Assembly: GCA_019634915.1 (NCBI GenBank)
Contig: JAHCAN010000008.1
Location: 33,895 to 97,894 of the forward strand
Direction of reading: 5' to 3'
DNA from: Steroidobacteraceae bacterium
Lineage (GTDB): Bacteria > Pseudomonadota > Gammaproteobacteria > Steroidobacterales > Steroidobacteraceae
DNA length: 64,000 bases
Shown: positions 40,948-50,638 of the stretch, piece by piece
Layout of the letters: every line of letters begins with the position of its first letter
How positions within the stretch are numbered: the first letter of the stretch is position 1
Translations under genes and position numbers: made by a program
Notes under the pieces: generated by a model
The model's database searches: none
Seen by the model: only the letters and a program-made list of their open reading frames with translations
Told to the model about the DNA's origin: nothing

Positions 40948-41853
40948 ATGCATCCAGACAATACCTGCGCCGCCCGGGCGGTTTGTGCGCTCGCGTCGGT
41001 GGCTCTCGGGATACTGTCCGCGTCGCCACTGCTCGCGGGCGATGGGCACGGGCATTCGGATCGCGACCATTCCGACCGCGGGCGGTCCGACCATGGGCAC
41101 TCCGGTCATGGGCAGTCCGAATGGAGCACCGCGGTGGCGGTCACGGAGATCAACTCCTCCGCCGGCGACGGTTGCCCGCACGAAGCCGAAGACGGGCTGT
41201 CGATCTTCATCGCCTCGCCCAGGGGTGGCAGCCTCGGCAGCAACGACATCTGGGCGGCGGATCGCGCCAGCATCGACGCGCCGTGGGGAGAGCCGCGCAA
41301 TCTGGGCGAGCCGGTGAACTCGGCCTTCGCGGATTTCTGCCCGACACCCGTGCTGGGGAGATCGCTGTTCTTCGTGTCCGAGCGTCCGGGCGACGGCACC
41401 GGACCGACGCCATGCGGAGGTGGTGACATCTACCTGTCGCGCCAGAGTCCGGCCGGTGGCTGGAGCGAGCCGCAGCTGCTGCCGTGCTGGCCAGATGGTC
41501 CGAATACCCAGGGTGGGGAGCGCAGCCCTTCATATGTGGAGACCTGGTACGGGACCTTCCTCTTCTATTCGACCAACGACACCGGCACGGACCAGGATAT
41601 CTACGTGAGCCAGCTCGGTCGTGACGGCAAATTCGGCCCGGGGCTGCGGCTCGCCGCTCTCTCGCTGGCCGGGTACGACGACCTGATGCCGAACGTGCGC
41701 ATGCGCGAGGAGCGTGCGACGCTGTCCCACGACGGCAAGCGGCTCTACTTCGGCCGCAATGGCGACATCTTCATGAGCCGGCGCCCCGCGCCGGGATATG
41801 CTCACCACTCGAACGCGAGATTGACCGCCAGGCTGCGGCCGGGGCGCGAGTAG
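40948..41853 (+). CDS. PD40/TolB-like exported protein with His-rich N-terminus
   Basis: A 301-residue protein: signal peptide (VCALASVALGILSASPLLAG), then a His/Asp/Ser/Gly-rich stretch (DGHGHSDRDHSDRGRSDHGH) that could bind metal, then WD40/PD40-type beta-propeller repeats (EDGLSIFIASPRGGSLGSNDIWAADR; FFVSERPGDGTG; ATLSHDGKRLYFGRNGDIFMSRR). The last 17 residues are read antisense through the 3' end of the TonB receptor gene (overlap 41802-41853), so the natural C-terminus may be lost. Divergent from the winged-helix/TPR gene, which may regulate it. Confidence 0.7.
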   Translation: MHPDNTCAARAVCALASVALGILSASPLLAGDGHGHSDRDHSDRGRSDHGHSGHGQSEWSTAVAVTEINSSAGDGCPHEAEDGLSIFIASPRGGSLGSNDIWAADRASIDAPWGEPRNLGEPVNSAFADFCPTPVLGRSLFFVSERPGDGTGPTPCGGGDIYLSRQSPAGGWSEPQLLPCWPDGPNTQGGERSPSYVETWYGTFLFYSTNDTGTDQDIYVSQLGRDGKFGPGLRLAALSLAGYDDLMPNVRMREERATLSHDGKRLYFGRNGDIFMSRRPAPGYAHHSNARLTARLRPGRE

Positions 41854-44021
41854 AAGCCGATATTGGCATCCTCTGCGCCGACGCCGCGCACGCTGGACCA
41901 GTCCCAGTAGCGGCGGTCGCGAAGATTGATGACGCCGGCGTTGACGCGCACGCCGTGCCAGGGCTCGGCCCACGCATAGAGATCGAAGCGGACGTAGCCG
42001 GGCGGTGCGAAGAACGGGCCGTTCTCCTGGTCGATGCGGGACTTCTTCTGCGTGCCGACCATCGCGGTCTCCGCGCCCCACAGCCCCGAGCCCGCCTCGT
42101 AGCGCAGGCCGACCGCGAGGCGCGCCGGATCGATGCTGTTGAGCGGCTGCGCGCGGCGCAGGTCGTCGCCCTCGGACCAGGCCAGTGCACCACGCAGCTG
42201 CCAGTGGCCGGCGCCGTCCGCGCGCGCGGGCAACTGCCAGAGCAGATCGGCTTCGACGCCGCGGATACGGGCGCGGTCGCGGTTGATCGACTGGAACACC
42301 AGCAGCCCGGTGCCGGCCTCGACGCCGAGGTTGGCGCGCGATTCGATCAGGTCGCGGTAGCGGTTCTCGTAGAGCGACACGCTGGCGCGCAGCGCGTCGC
42401 CGACATGGCGCCAGCCGAGCTCCAGTCCCTGGCTGCGTTCCGGGCGCAGATCGGGATTGGCGCGCACTTCGTAGTTGTAGACCGGCAGGATCAGGCCGAT
42501 GTTGACGTCGCCGAAGGGAGGAGCGCGAAAGCCGCGCGCGTACTGCACGAACAGGCTGTGGCCGCCGCCCGGCGACCAGCGCAGCGCCAGGCGCGGCGTG
42601 AGCTGCTGTTCGTCGATGTCGACCGGGTTCGCGTCCGGGAAATCCTCGGTGAAGATCGCGTCGGGTTGCGCGCGCAGGCGATACCACTCGGCGCGCAGGC
42701 CGGGGATCAGCGCGAAGTGCCCGCCGAGGCTGATTTCGTCCTGCCAGAACACGGCGAGGCTGTCGGCATCGGTGTTGGGGAAGTCACGGACCGGAAGGGG
42801 CTCGCCGAGCACCAGCGAGCTGCTGGCACCGGTGGCGAGGTTGGTTTCGAGCCCGTCGCGCAGGCCCTCGTAGCGCTGCGTGGCGAGGTCGATGCCGTAG
42901 ACCTGCCAGTGCCGTCCCCAGCGGCCCTCGTTGCGCGACTGGCCGAGCAGTGCGAGACCGATCGCGGTCGCATCGTATTCGAAGCGCCGCCAGCGCAGTG
43001 ATTCGAACGGTGTCGCGCGGTCGGGCAGGCGGTACTGGTCGCTGTCCTGGCGTACCGTGGTGTCCTGCACGTAGAACTGTGCGTCCAGCGATTGCAGCCA
43101 TGCGCGCTGCGGTTCCCACCGGGCCGCGAGGCTCAGGCGGTTACGGCGGTCACGGTCATCGGCGTCGAGACGATAGGTGGTGCTGTAACGCCCGCCGCCG
43201 AAGCGCAGTGAATTGACCGCGGTCTGGCGCTCGCTGCGCTGGGCATCCAGCGCCAGCACGTAACGGCCCGCCTCACCGGCATCGTGCACCAGCTTTGCGA
43301 GCGCGCTGTCACGCTGGTAATCGATGACGTTCGGACCGTCCTCGTCACGCCAGGCACGGTTGCCGGCTTCGTGGCCGCTGCGCCGCCCGAGCACGACCAT
43401 GCCTTGCCAGCGTCCCGACGCATCCTCACCGGCCCAGCTGGCGGCGCGCAGCAGACTGTCGTCCATGCCGTCCCAGCCGGCGCGCGCTCCGAGATGGCGG
43501 CTGCCGCCGCGCGCGAGCAGATCCCCGGGATCGCGGGTGCGGAAGGCGACGACGCCGGCGAGCGCATCGCTGCCGTACAGCGTGGAAGCCGGGCCGCGCA
43601 ATACTTCGATGCGCTCGATCGCTTCGAGATCGACCAGGTCGCGGCCGGCCGAAGCGAACTGGCCGATGCTGTACGCATCGGCAAGCGGGATGTCATCCAC
43701 GAGGATACGGACGCGATTGCCTTCCAGACCGCGGATCGAAAACCCGTTGCTGCCGAAGCGATGGCTGTCGCGCGTGACGTCGATGCCGGGCACGTAGCGG
43801 GTCAGGCCTTCGAGATCGTGCACCAGATGCCGGTCCAGATCCTCGCGCTCGACCTGCGCGACGCTCGCGACCACCTGGCTGAGCGGCTCGGCCGCGCGGC
43901 TCGCGACCACGACGACGGTGTCGAGCGTCGTGGAGTCGGCGCCATCGGCCGTGCTGTCGATGCCGGACTGCGCGACGGCGATGCCGGGAAGGAGCGCGAA
44001 TGGCAGCAGGCGAAGAAGCAT
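41802..44021 (-). CDS. TonB-dependent heme/hemoglobin-type receptor
   Basis: A 739-residue outer-membrane receptor: signal peptide (LLRLLPFALLPGIAVAQ), TonB box near DTVVVVASR, plug domain (GFSIRGLEGNRVRILVDDIPLADAY, EVLRGPASTLYGSDALAGVVAF) and a 22-strand barrel ending in aromatic FEW. The FRAP and NPDL motifs (YARGFRAPPFGDVN ... NPDLRPERSQGLELG) are hallmarks of heme/hemoglobin receptors such as HmuR/ShuA. Divergent from the cd1 nitrite reductase gene, with an FNR/DNR-like box about 60 bases upstream of its start. No hemin ABC transporter is nearby. Confidence 0.85.
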   Translation of the reverse strand: MLLRLLPFALLPGIAVAQSGIDSTADGADSTTLDTVVVVASRAAEPLSQVVASVAQVEREDLDRHLVHDLEGLTRYVPGIDVTRDSHRFGSNGFSIRGLEGNRVRILVDDIPLADAYSIGQFASAGRDLVDLEAIERIEVLRGPASTLYGSDALAGVVAFRTRDPGDLLARGGSRHLGARAGWDGMDDSLLRAASWAGEDASGRWQGMVVLGRRSGHEAGNRAWRDEDGPNVIDYQRDSALAKLVHDAGEAGRYVLALDAQRSERQTAVNSLRFGGGRYSTTYRLDADDRDRRNRLSLAARWEPQRAWLQSLDAQFYVQDTTVRQDSDQYRLPDRATPFESLRWRRFEYDATAIGLALLGQSRNEGRWGRHWQVYGIDLATQRYEGLRDGLETNLATGASSSLVLGEPLPVRDFPNTDADSLAVFWQDEISLGGHFALIPGLRAEWYRLRAQPDAIFTEDFPDANPVDIDEQQLTPRLALRWSPGGGHSLFVQYARGFRAPPFGDVNIGLILPVYNYEVRANPDLRPERSQGLELGWRHVGDALRASVSLYENRYRDLIESRANLGVEAGTGLLVFQSINRDRARIRGVEADLLWQLPARADGAGHWQLRGALAWSEGDDLRRAQPLNSIDPARLAVGLRYEAGSGLWGAETAMVGTQKKSRIDQENGPFFAPPGYVRFDLYAWAEPWHGVRVNAGVINLRDRRYWDWSSVRGVGAEDANIGFYSRPGRSLAVNLAFEW

Positions 44022-44080
44022 GACGATGCACCGGACGGTGTGAGTATGGTCAATTTTTCAGCAGCGCGTGGCCGATTCCC

Positions 44081-44094
44081 CTGATGTACGTCAA
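44081..44094 (-). promoter_or_regulatory. FNR/DNR-like box facing the heme receptor gene
   Basis: CTGAT-GTAC-GTCAA matches the FNR/CRP-type consensus TTGAT-N4-ATCAA at 8 of 10 positions. Centre about 67 bases upstream of the receptor start codon (44021). Confidence 0.45.
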
Positions 44095-44116
44095 GCAGCA
44101 CAGGGATCGGGCCGGG

Positions 44117-46291
<2,175 letters not shown>

Positions 46292-46321
46292 ACCGGCGGC
46301 GGAGCTGCCGTTCGGAGATCT

Positions 46322-46361
46322 GCCGGCGGGGCCCTGGAAGGGGTCCCGCCGGCTTTCTTTT
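46322..46361 (+). terminator. Rho-independent terminator of nirS-like gene
   Basis: A 13-bp stem GCCGGCGGGGCCC / GGGTCCCGCCGGC (one G.U pair) with loop TGGAA-type, followed by TTTCTTTT, 31 bases after the stop codon. Confidence 0.85.
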
Positions 46362-46405
46362 GGGGCCGATTGCAGCCCTCGCCGCACAAACTCCATTCAG
46401 ACGCC

Positions 46406-46441
46406 AGCTACCTTGCTATTGAAAGGTAGCTTAGCTATACT
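46406..46441 (+). promoter_or_regulatory. padR promoter with overlapping PadR-type operator
   Basis: Inverted repeat AGCTACCTT-N8-AAGGTAGCT (46406-46431) overlaps the -35 box TTGCTA (46413-46418); a 17-base spacer leads to -10 TATACT (46436-46441). Transcription would begin near 46448, exactly at the second in-frame ATG of padR. Strongly suggests autoregulation and a leaderless mRNA. Confidence 0.7.
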
Positions 46442-46447
46442 ATGAAC

Positions 46448-46771
46448 ATGGGGTTCAGCGAGAAATTCGGGGCGGTGCGCAAGGGCCTGCTGGAATTCGC
46501 GGTGTTGCGCGCGATCGCCGGCGAAACGCTCTATGTGGCCGAGCTGCTCAAGCGGCTGGCCGGCACCGAGTTCGCCACGCAGGAGGGCACGCTTTATCCG
46601 CTGCTCTCACGCCTGCGTCGCGAGAGCCTCGTCGATTACGAATGGCGGGAGTCGGAGGCCGGTCCGCCGCGCAAGTACTACCGCCTGACCGAATCCGGCC
46701 GCCAGGCTCTCTCCGAGCTGCAGGGCTACTGGAACCATCTCACCAACACGCTCGATCGCATAGGGAACTGA
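46448..46771 (+). CDS. PadR family transcriptional regulator
   Basis: A 107-residue winged-helix regulator of the PadR-s2 type: KGLLEFAVLRAIAGETLYVAELLKRL, then the recognition region TQEGTLYPLLSRLRRESLVDYEWRESEAGPPRKYYRLTESG and a short C-terminal helix for dimerisation. ATG 46448 is chosen because the -10 box of the predicted promoter ends at 46441; the upstream ATG 46442 would add two residues but would not be in the transcript. It is followed after 1 base by a HAAS/PspC-type membrane protein, a frequent PadR partner in envelope-stress modules. Confidence 0.92.
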   Translation: MGFSEKFGAVRKGLLEFAVLRAIAGETLYVAELLKRLAGTEFATQEGTLYPLLSRLRRESLVDYEWRESEAGPPRKYYRLTESGRQALSELQGYWNHLTNTLDRIGN

Positions 46772-48275
46772 CATGCGCAAAGTCACTCTGGTCAGCCTCA
46801 GCGGCAATACCTACCAGCTCGAGGATGGCGCCCATGAGGCATTGGCCGCATATCTCGAGCGCGCCTCGCGCGCGCTCGCCGCGAACCCTGATCGCGCCGA
46901 GATTCTCGCCGATCTGGAACAGGCGATCGCCGACAAGTGCGACAGTTTCCTCGGCAAGCACAAGACCGTGATCGTCGCGGCGGAGGCGGCCCAGATCATC
47001 CGCGAGATGGGGCCGGTGCAGGGCAACGGTGGCGAGGATGCGGACGCTGCGCAGGCGTCCGCGACGGCGGGACCGGAAGCGCAGGGCGAGGCGTCGGGCG
47101 CGGCGCCTGCCGGCGCCGGCCTGCACGCCGGACGGCCGCGCCGGCGCCTGATGCGGCTGCCGGGCGAGGGCATGATGGGTGGCGTGTGCTCGGGCATCGC
47201 GGCGTATTTCGATGTCGACGTGGTCTGGGTGCGCCTCGCCTTCGTGCTGATGCTGTTCATGACCGGCGGCTTCTGGTTCGTCGCCTGGCTCGCGATGCTG
47301 ATCGTGATGCCTGCGGCCCGCACGCCCGAGCAGATCGCCTCGGCGCGCGGCGAAGCGCTGAGCGCGCGCGAAGTGATGGATATGGCGAAGCGCAAATCCG
47401 CCGACCTCGGCAAGGCCGCGGCGTCCGGTCTGCGCGATGCCCAGCGCAACCTGCGCGAGACCTTCGGCTCGCGCGGCTGAGCGTACGGCGGCGGGCGCCG
47501 GCTTCATCGCATCTTCGATCGCGGCCTTCGTGCTCGTCAGGCGCGGGCCATCCATCGGTGCGAGGTTTTTGCACGCGACGCCGACGATGACATCGGCGAT
47601 CGTGTTGAACGTGCCCTTCCGGCTCTCTCCCTTCGTATTGCTCCGCGACGCTTTCGTGGGTTTCGCGTTGCGGTCGAGGCTGATCATGAGAGGCAACTCC
47701 CACGAGCCCGCCCGACAGTTGATCCGGTAATCCATCCAATGGGCGACGACGCCCGGCCATTCCTTTCGCCCCTCGGGATACACCCACAGCACCCAGAGCG
47801 GGACGACGTCGGCCTGCCCGGTGGGCTTGCGGGGGAGTTCGTCGATGTAATAGACGATCGTCCTGTCCTTCGTTGCCGGCAGGCGCACCAGCGCCGTCGA
47901 TCGGGTGCTGATTCCCGGCAATTCGACGGTGGTGTTCCCTGCCTCGGCGGCGGGTGCGGCCAGGGCCGCAGCCGGCGCGCCGCCGCATGCGACGATCTTC
48001 TTCAGGAGGTCCCCGCGCAGCTCGGCGGTCTCGGGCAGGAAGCCGTTCGTGCGCGGCCGGTCGATGTAGGTGACCTTGCAGTAGTTGTCGAGCGGGTTCG
48101 TGACATACGGCCCGGTGTCGCTGTCCCCGCGGCAATAGGAGACGACGAACCGGTCCCCGTTGCAGCCGTAGGGCTGGTTGTAAACGATCTGGTCGCCGTA
48201 GGCGGTGCCCGCCAGCAGGGCGAGCGCCGGGAGGGCGAGGCCGTGGACGAACCTCGCGCGCGATGTACTGCTCAT
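46740..48275 (-). CDS. Secreted hypothetical protein; 3' half doubtful
   Basis: The open frame encodes 511 residues, but only the first 270 or so look like a protein: signal peptide (GLALPALALLAGTAYG), then QIVYNQPYGCNGDRFVVSYCRGDSDTGPYVTNPLDNYCKVTYIDRP with several Cys, and WVLWVYPEGRKEWPGVVAHWMDYRINCRAGSWELPLMISLDRN. After KAAIEDAMKPAPAA the frame runs antisense through the PspC gene and becomes Arg/Ala/His-rich. I infer that the natural stop was lost, by frameshift or by gene collision near 47490. Not a family I recognise. Confidence 0.5.
   Translation of the reverse strand: MSSTSRARFVHGLALPALALLAGTAYGDQIVYNQPYGCNGDRFVVSYCRGDSDTGPYVTNPLDNYCKVTYIDRPRTNGFLPETAELRGDLLKKIVACGGAPAAALAAPAAEAGNTTVELPGISTRSTALVRLPATKDRTIVYYIDELPRKPTGQADVVPLWVLWVYPEGRKEWPGVVAHWMDYRINCRAGSWELPLMISLDRNAKPTKASRSNTKGESRKGTFNTIADVIVGVACKNLAPMDGPRLTSTKAAIEDAMKPAPAAVRSAARAEGLAQVALGIAQTGRRGLAEVGGFALRHIHHFARAQRFAARRGDLLGRAGRRHHDQHREPGDEPEAAGHEQHQHEGEAHPDHVDIEIRRDARAHATHHALARQPHQAPARPSGVQAGAGRRRARRLALRFRSRRRGRLRSVRILATVALHRPHLADDLGRLRRDDHGLVLAEETVALVGDRLFQIGENLGAIRVRGERARGALEICGQCLMGAILELVGIAAEADQSDFAHVSSLCDRACW
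46773..47480 (+). CDS. PspC-domain membrane protein with N-terminal HAAS-like domain
   Basis: A 235-residue protein. The N-terminal part (residues 1-80, YLERASRALAANPDRAEILADLEQAIADKCDSFL) resembles the HAAS/DUF1700 helical domain that accompanies PadR regulators; an Ala/Gly/Glu linker follows, then a PspC domain (RRLMRLPGEGMMGGVCSGIAAYFDVDVVWVRLAFVLMLFMTGGFWFVAWLAMLIVMP) and a basic amphipathic tail. Likely an inner-membrane stress sensor or partner of the PadR repressor. The two genes are almost contiguous (1 base), so co-transcribed. An antisense open frame crosses this gene from the right. Confidence 0.85.
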   Translation: MRKVTLVSLSGNTYQLEDGAHEALAAYLERASRALAANPDRAEILADLEQAIADKCDSFLGKHKTVIVAAEAAQIIREMGPVQGNGGEDADAAQASATAGPEAQGEASGAAPAGAGLHAGRPRRRLMRLPGEGMMGGVCSGIAAYFDVDVVWVRLAFVLMLFMTGGFWFVAWLAMLIVMPAARTPEQIASARGEALSAREVMDMAKRKSADLGKAAASGLRDAQRNLRETFGSRG

Positions 48276-48329
48276 GGAAAGATGAGACGCCGTGCGACGG
48301 CGATCGTCAGGAGCCCGGTAAGATGCCGC

Positions 48330-48379
48330 CTCGAGGCCACGTCCTCACCCAGCAGGGCGCAATGTCCGGGACGGCCCGG
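48330..48379 (+). promoter_or_regulatory. Probable guanidine-II (mini-ykkC) riboswitch
   Basis: A perfect hairpin CCGGG-ACGG-CCCGG (48366-48379) has the ACGR tetraloop that defines mini-ykkC and stands 9 bases before the AGGAG of a Gdx/SugE gene, the classic target. A second, weaker hairpin GAGG-CCACGT-CCTC (48333-48346) lies 19 bases upstream; its loop has ACGT rather than ACGR, so the first half is not canonical. Confidence 0.55.
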
Positions 48380-48400
48380 CGCTTGAACAGGAGATCTGGC

Positions 48401-48721
48401 ATGGCCTGGATTCTGTTGATCGCCGCCGGTGTGCTCGAGGTCGTGTGGGCCTATTACATGAAGCAGTCGCATGGCTTCACGCGACCGGTTCCGTCCCTCG
48501 TCACGCTCACGACGATGATCGCCAGCTTCGCGCTGCTGTCGGTGTCGATGCGGACGCTGCCGCTCGGTACCGCCTATACGATCTGGACGGGCATCGGCGC
48601 GGTCGGGGCGTTCCTCGTCGGCGTCCTGGTGCTCGGCGAGGGCGCCGGTGCGTTGCGGGTGGTGGCCGCCGTGCTGATCGTCTCGGGGCTGGCGCTGATG
48701 AAACTCTCCAGCCCCCAGTAG
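48401..48721 (+). CDS. gdx: Guanidinium exporter Gdx (SugE), SMR family
   Basis: A 106-residue four-helix small multidrug resistance protein. The SugE/Gdx signature is clear: MAWILLIAAGVLEVVWAYYMKQS with the essential Glu in the first helix (Glu13), and LPLGTAYTIWTGIGAVGAFLVGVLVLGE. Gdx exports guanidinium in exchange for protons. ATG 48401 follows AGGAG by 7 bases; an upstream open frame extension is not SMR-like. A likely guanidine-II riboswitch precedes it. Confidence 0.92.
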   Translation: MAWILLIAAGVLEVVWAYYMKQSHGFTRPVPSLVTLTTMIASFALLSVSMRTLPLGTAYTIWTGIGAVGAFLVGVLVLGEGAGALRVVAAVLIVSGLALMKLSSPQ

Positions 48722-48747
48722 CGCGAAGCTTCGCGCGCGGCGCTATT

Positions 48748-49023
48748 TCAGTTGATCGGCGTGTTCGGGTCCGGCTGGCCACCGGCGAGCAGCCCGAGTA
48801 CGGCGCCGCGGCCGGCTTCGCCCGCCCACAGGCCCTGCAGCAGCTTGACGGTCCGCGCGGCCGCATCGCTGACCGTGAACTGCAGCGAATCGAACTTGAT
48901 GCGCTCGATGTTGAACTCGCCGCCCGCGTACTCGAAGCGGCACTGGCTGAACGTGCAGTCGATGTACTCGTTGCCGTCGAGCGTGATGGTTTCGTTCTCG
49001 AAACGCTGGTTCTCGAATCGCAC
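48748..49023 (-). CDS. Small pentapeptide-repeat-like protein
   Basis: A 91-residue protein whose first half has the alternating aromatic/hydrophobic pattern of pentapeptide or right-handed helix proteins (FENQRFENETITLDGNEYIDCTFSQCRFEYAGGEFNIERIKFDSLQF), followed by a helical, Gly-rich end (LLQGLWAGEAGRGAVLGLLAGG). Start GTG 49023 with GGAGAGAG upstream. No function can be assigned. It lies 18 bases from the Lrp-type gene on the same strand, so may be co-transcribed with it. Confidence 0.65.
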   Translation of the reverse strand: MRFENQRFENETITLDGNEYIDCTFSQCRFEYAGGEFNIERIKFDSLQFTVSDAAARTVKLLQGLWAGEAGRGAVLGLLAGGQPDPNTPIN

Positions 49024-49041
49024 GATGGGTCTCTCTCCGGT

Positions 49042-49530
49042 TTATGGAATGACGATGGCCGTATCGGTCTTGACCCGATCCAGCGCGATGAGCGTCCGAT
49101 AGCTCCTGACCAGTTCGTTCTCGGCGAACAGGCGGCGGGTCAACCCTTCGTAGTTTCGCATGTCGGGCGTGACGATGATCAGCACGAAGCTGACTCCCCC
49201 CGTCACGTAGAAGCACTGCTGTACGTCCGGCGTATCGCGAAACAGTGCCTTCATGCGATCGACCGTGGAGGCGCGCTCGTCATTCAGCTGTACTTCGACG
49301 ATGGCGGTGATCGTCACCGACACGGCATCGGGATCGACGAGGGCGACGTTCTTTCTGATCACGCCCGCCGCTTCCATCGCGATGATGCGGCGCTGCACCG
49401 CCGCCGTGGAGAGGTTGATTGCCTCGGCAATGATCCTGTGGGGCACCTTGTTGGTGCGCTGGAGGAGCCGCAGGATCTTCCGGTCGTGCTGATCCAGGAC
49501 GAAACCCGGATCGGGCTTTTTTCGGGGCAT
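49042..49530 (-). CDS. Lrp/AsnC family transcriptional regulator
   Basis: A 162-residue regulator. Helix-turn-helix DRKILRLLQRTNKVPHRIIAEAINLSTAAVQRRIIAMEAAGVIRK (residues 15-58) and a C-terminal RAM domain (AIVEVQLNDERASTVDRMKALFRDTPDVQQCFYVTGGVSFVLIIVTPDM). Ligand probably an amino acid. Divergently placed from an EamA transporter across a 73-base AT-rich gap, the usual arrangement of an Lrp-type regulator and the transporter it controls. Confidence 0.93.
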   Translation of the reverse strand: MPRKKPDPGFVLDQHDRKILRLLQRTNKVPHRIIAEAINLSTAAVQRRIIAMEAAGVIRKNVALVDPDAVSVTITAIVEVQLNDERASTVDRMKALFRDTPDVQQCFYVTGGVSFVLIIVTPDMRNYEGLTRRLFAENELVRSYRTLIALDRVKTDTAIVIP

Positions 49531-49603
49531 AAACGATTATTTTTTGCGTTTTATGGCCAGATATTGAGCGTAATACTTATGCTACCGAAGATAAAGTGCG
49601 CGT

Positions 49604-50599
49604 ATGACGACGCTCGTGCAGGCCAGCTCCGCCCGGGTCTCCGGGAGCACATTGACAGGGATCGCCTGCGGCATGGGCGCAGGCGCGCTGTGGGGCCTGG
49701 TCTTTCTCGCGCCCGAGCTGGCGAGGGAGTTCGGCCCGCTCCAGCTCAGCATCGGGCGCTATCTCTGCTATGGGCTGATCGCGGCGGCACTGATCGCACC
49801 CCGATGGCGCGTGCTGGTCGCGCGTCTGCCGCGACGCCAGTGGCTGAACCTTGCCTGGCTCGCTTTCGCCGGGAACACGCTCTACTACGTCCTGCTGTCG
49901 GGCGCCGTGCAGAGCGGCGGGATCGCGATGACCTCCCTCGTGATCGGTTTCCTGCCCGTTGCGGTCACGATCATCGGCAGCGGAGAACACGGCGCGGTTG
50001 CGCTGCGCAAGCTGCTGCCGTCACTGGTCCTGTGCGGGGTCGGGGCCGTCTGCATCGGCTGGCAGGCGCTGGCAGCGCCGTCCGTCGAGCCGGCTGGCAG
50101 ACGAATGGTCGGGCTGCTGTGCGCGATCGGCGCGCTGGCCTCCTGGACAGCTTTCGCGGTGGGCAACACGCGTTGCCTCGCCCGGCTGCAGCACGTTTCG
50201 GCTCACGACTGGAACTTGCTCACCGGCATCGTCACCGGCGCACAAAGCCTGATCCTGATTCCGCTCGCGCTCGTCTTCGAGGCGACCCGCCACGGAGGCG
50301 GTGAATGGGCGCGGTTTGCCGCCGTCTCGATCGGGGTCGCGGTTCTGGCCTCGATCATCGGCAACGCGCTGTGGAACCGGATGAGCCGCCTGCTGCCGCT
50401 GACGCTCGTGGGCCAGATGATTCTTTTCGAGACCCTGTTCGCGCTGCTCTACGGCCTGCTTTGGGAGCAGCGTTTGCCGACGCCGCTGGAGGTCGCGGCC
50501 CTGGCTGCGGTCGTGGCGAGCGTGCTCACCTGTCTCGCGGCCCACCGCGAGGTGGCCGTGACCGAAAACGCGCCCGGCGGGCGGGGAGTGGCCCGTTAG
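49604..50599 (+). CDS. EamA/DMT family transporter
   Basis: A 331-residue inner-membrane protein with ten hydrophobic helices in two EamA repeats (GMGAGALWGLVFLAPELAREFGPLQLSIGRYLCYGLIAAALI; second copy from about residue 160, with IGNALWNRMSRLLPLTLVGQMILFETLFALLYG). Probably a metabolite or amino acid exporter under the adjacent Lrp-type regulator; the substrate is not readable. ATG 49604. The gene ends 39 bases before the phosphatase gene. Confidence 0.9.
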   Translation: MTTLVQASSARVSGSTLTGIACGMGAGALWGLVFLAPELAREFGPLQLSIGRYLCYGLIAAALIAPRWRVLVARLPRRQWLNLAWLAFAGNTLYYVLLSGAVQSGGIAMTSLVIGFLPVAVTIIGSGEHGAVALRKLLPSLVLCGVGAVCIGWQALAAPSVEPAGRRMVGLLCAIGALASWTAFAVGNTRCLARLQHVSAHDWNLLTGIVTGAQSLILIPLALVFEATRHGGGEWARFAAVSIGVAVLASIIGNALWNRMSRLLPLTLVGQMILFETLFALLYGLLWEQRLPTPLEVAALAAVVASVLTCLAAHREVAVTENAPGGRGVAR

Positions 50600-50638
50600 C
50601 CTGCCGCCGCCGGCATACTCGGCTATCATGCGCGCGGT

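Noticed and set aside
48721-48736. Perfect palindrome GCGCGAAGCTTCGCGC after the gdx stop, considered as a terminator
   Set aside because: There is no loop and no U tract on either strand; at most a weak bidirectional structure.
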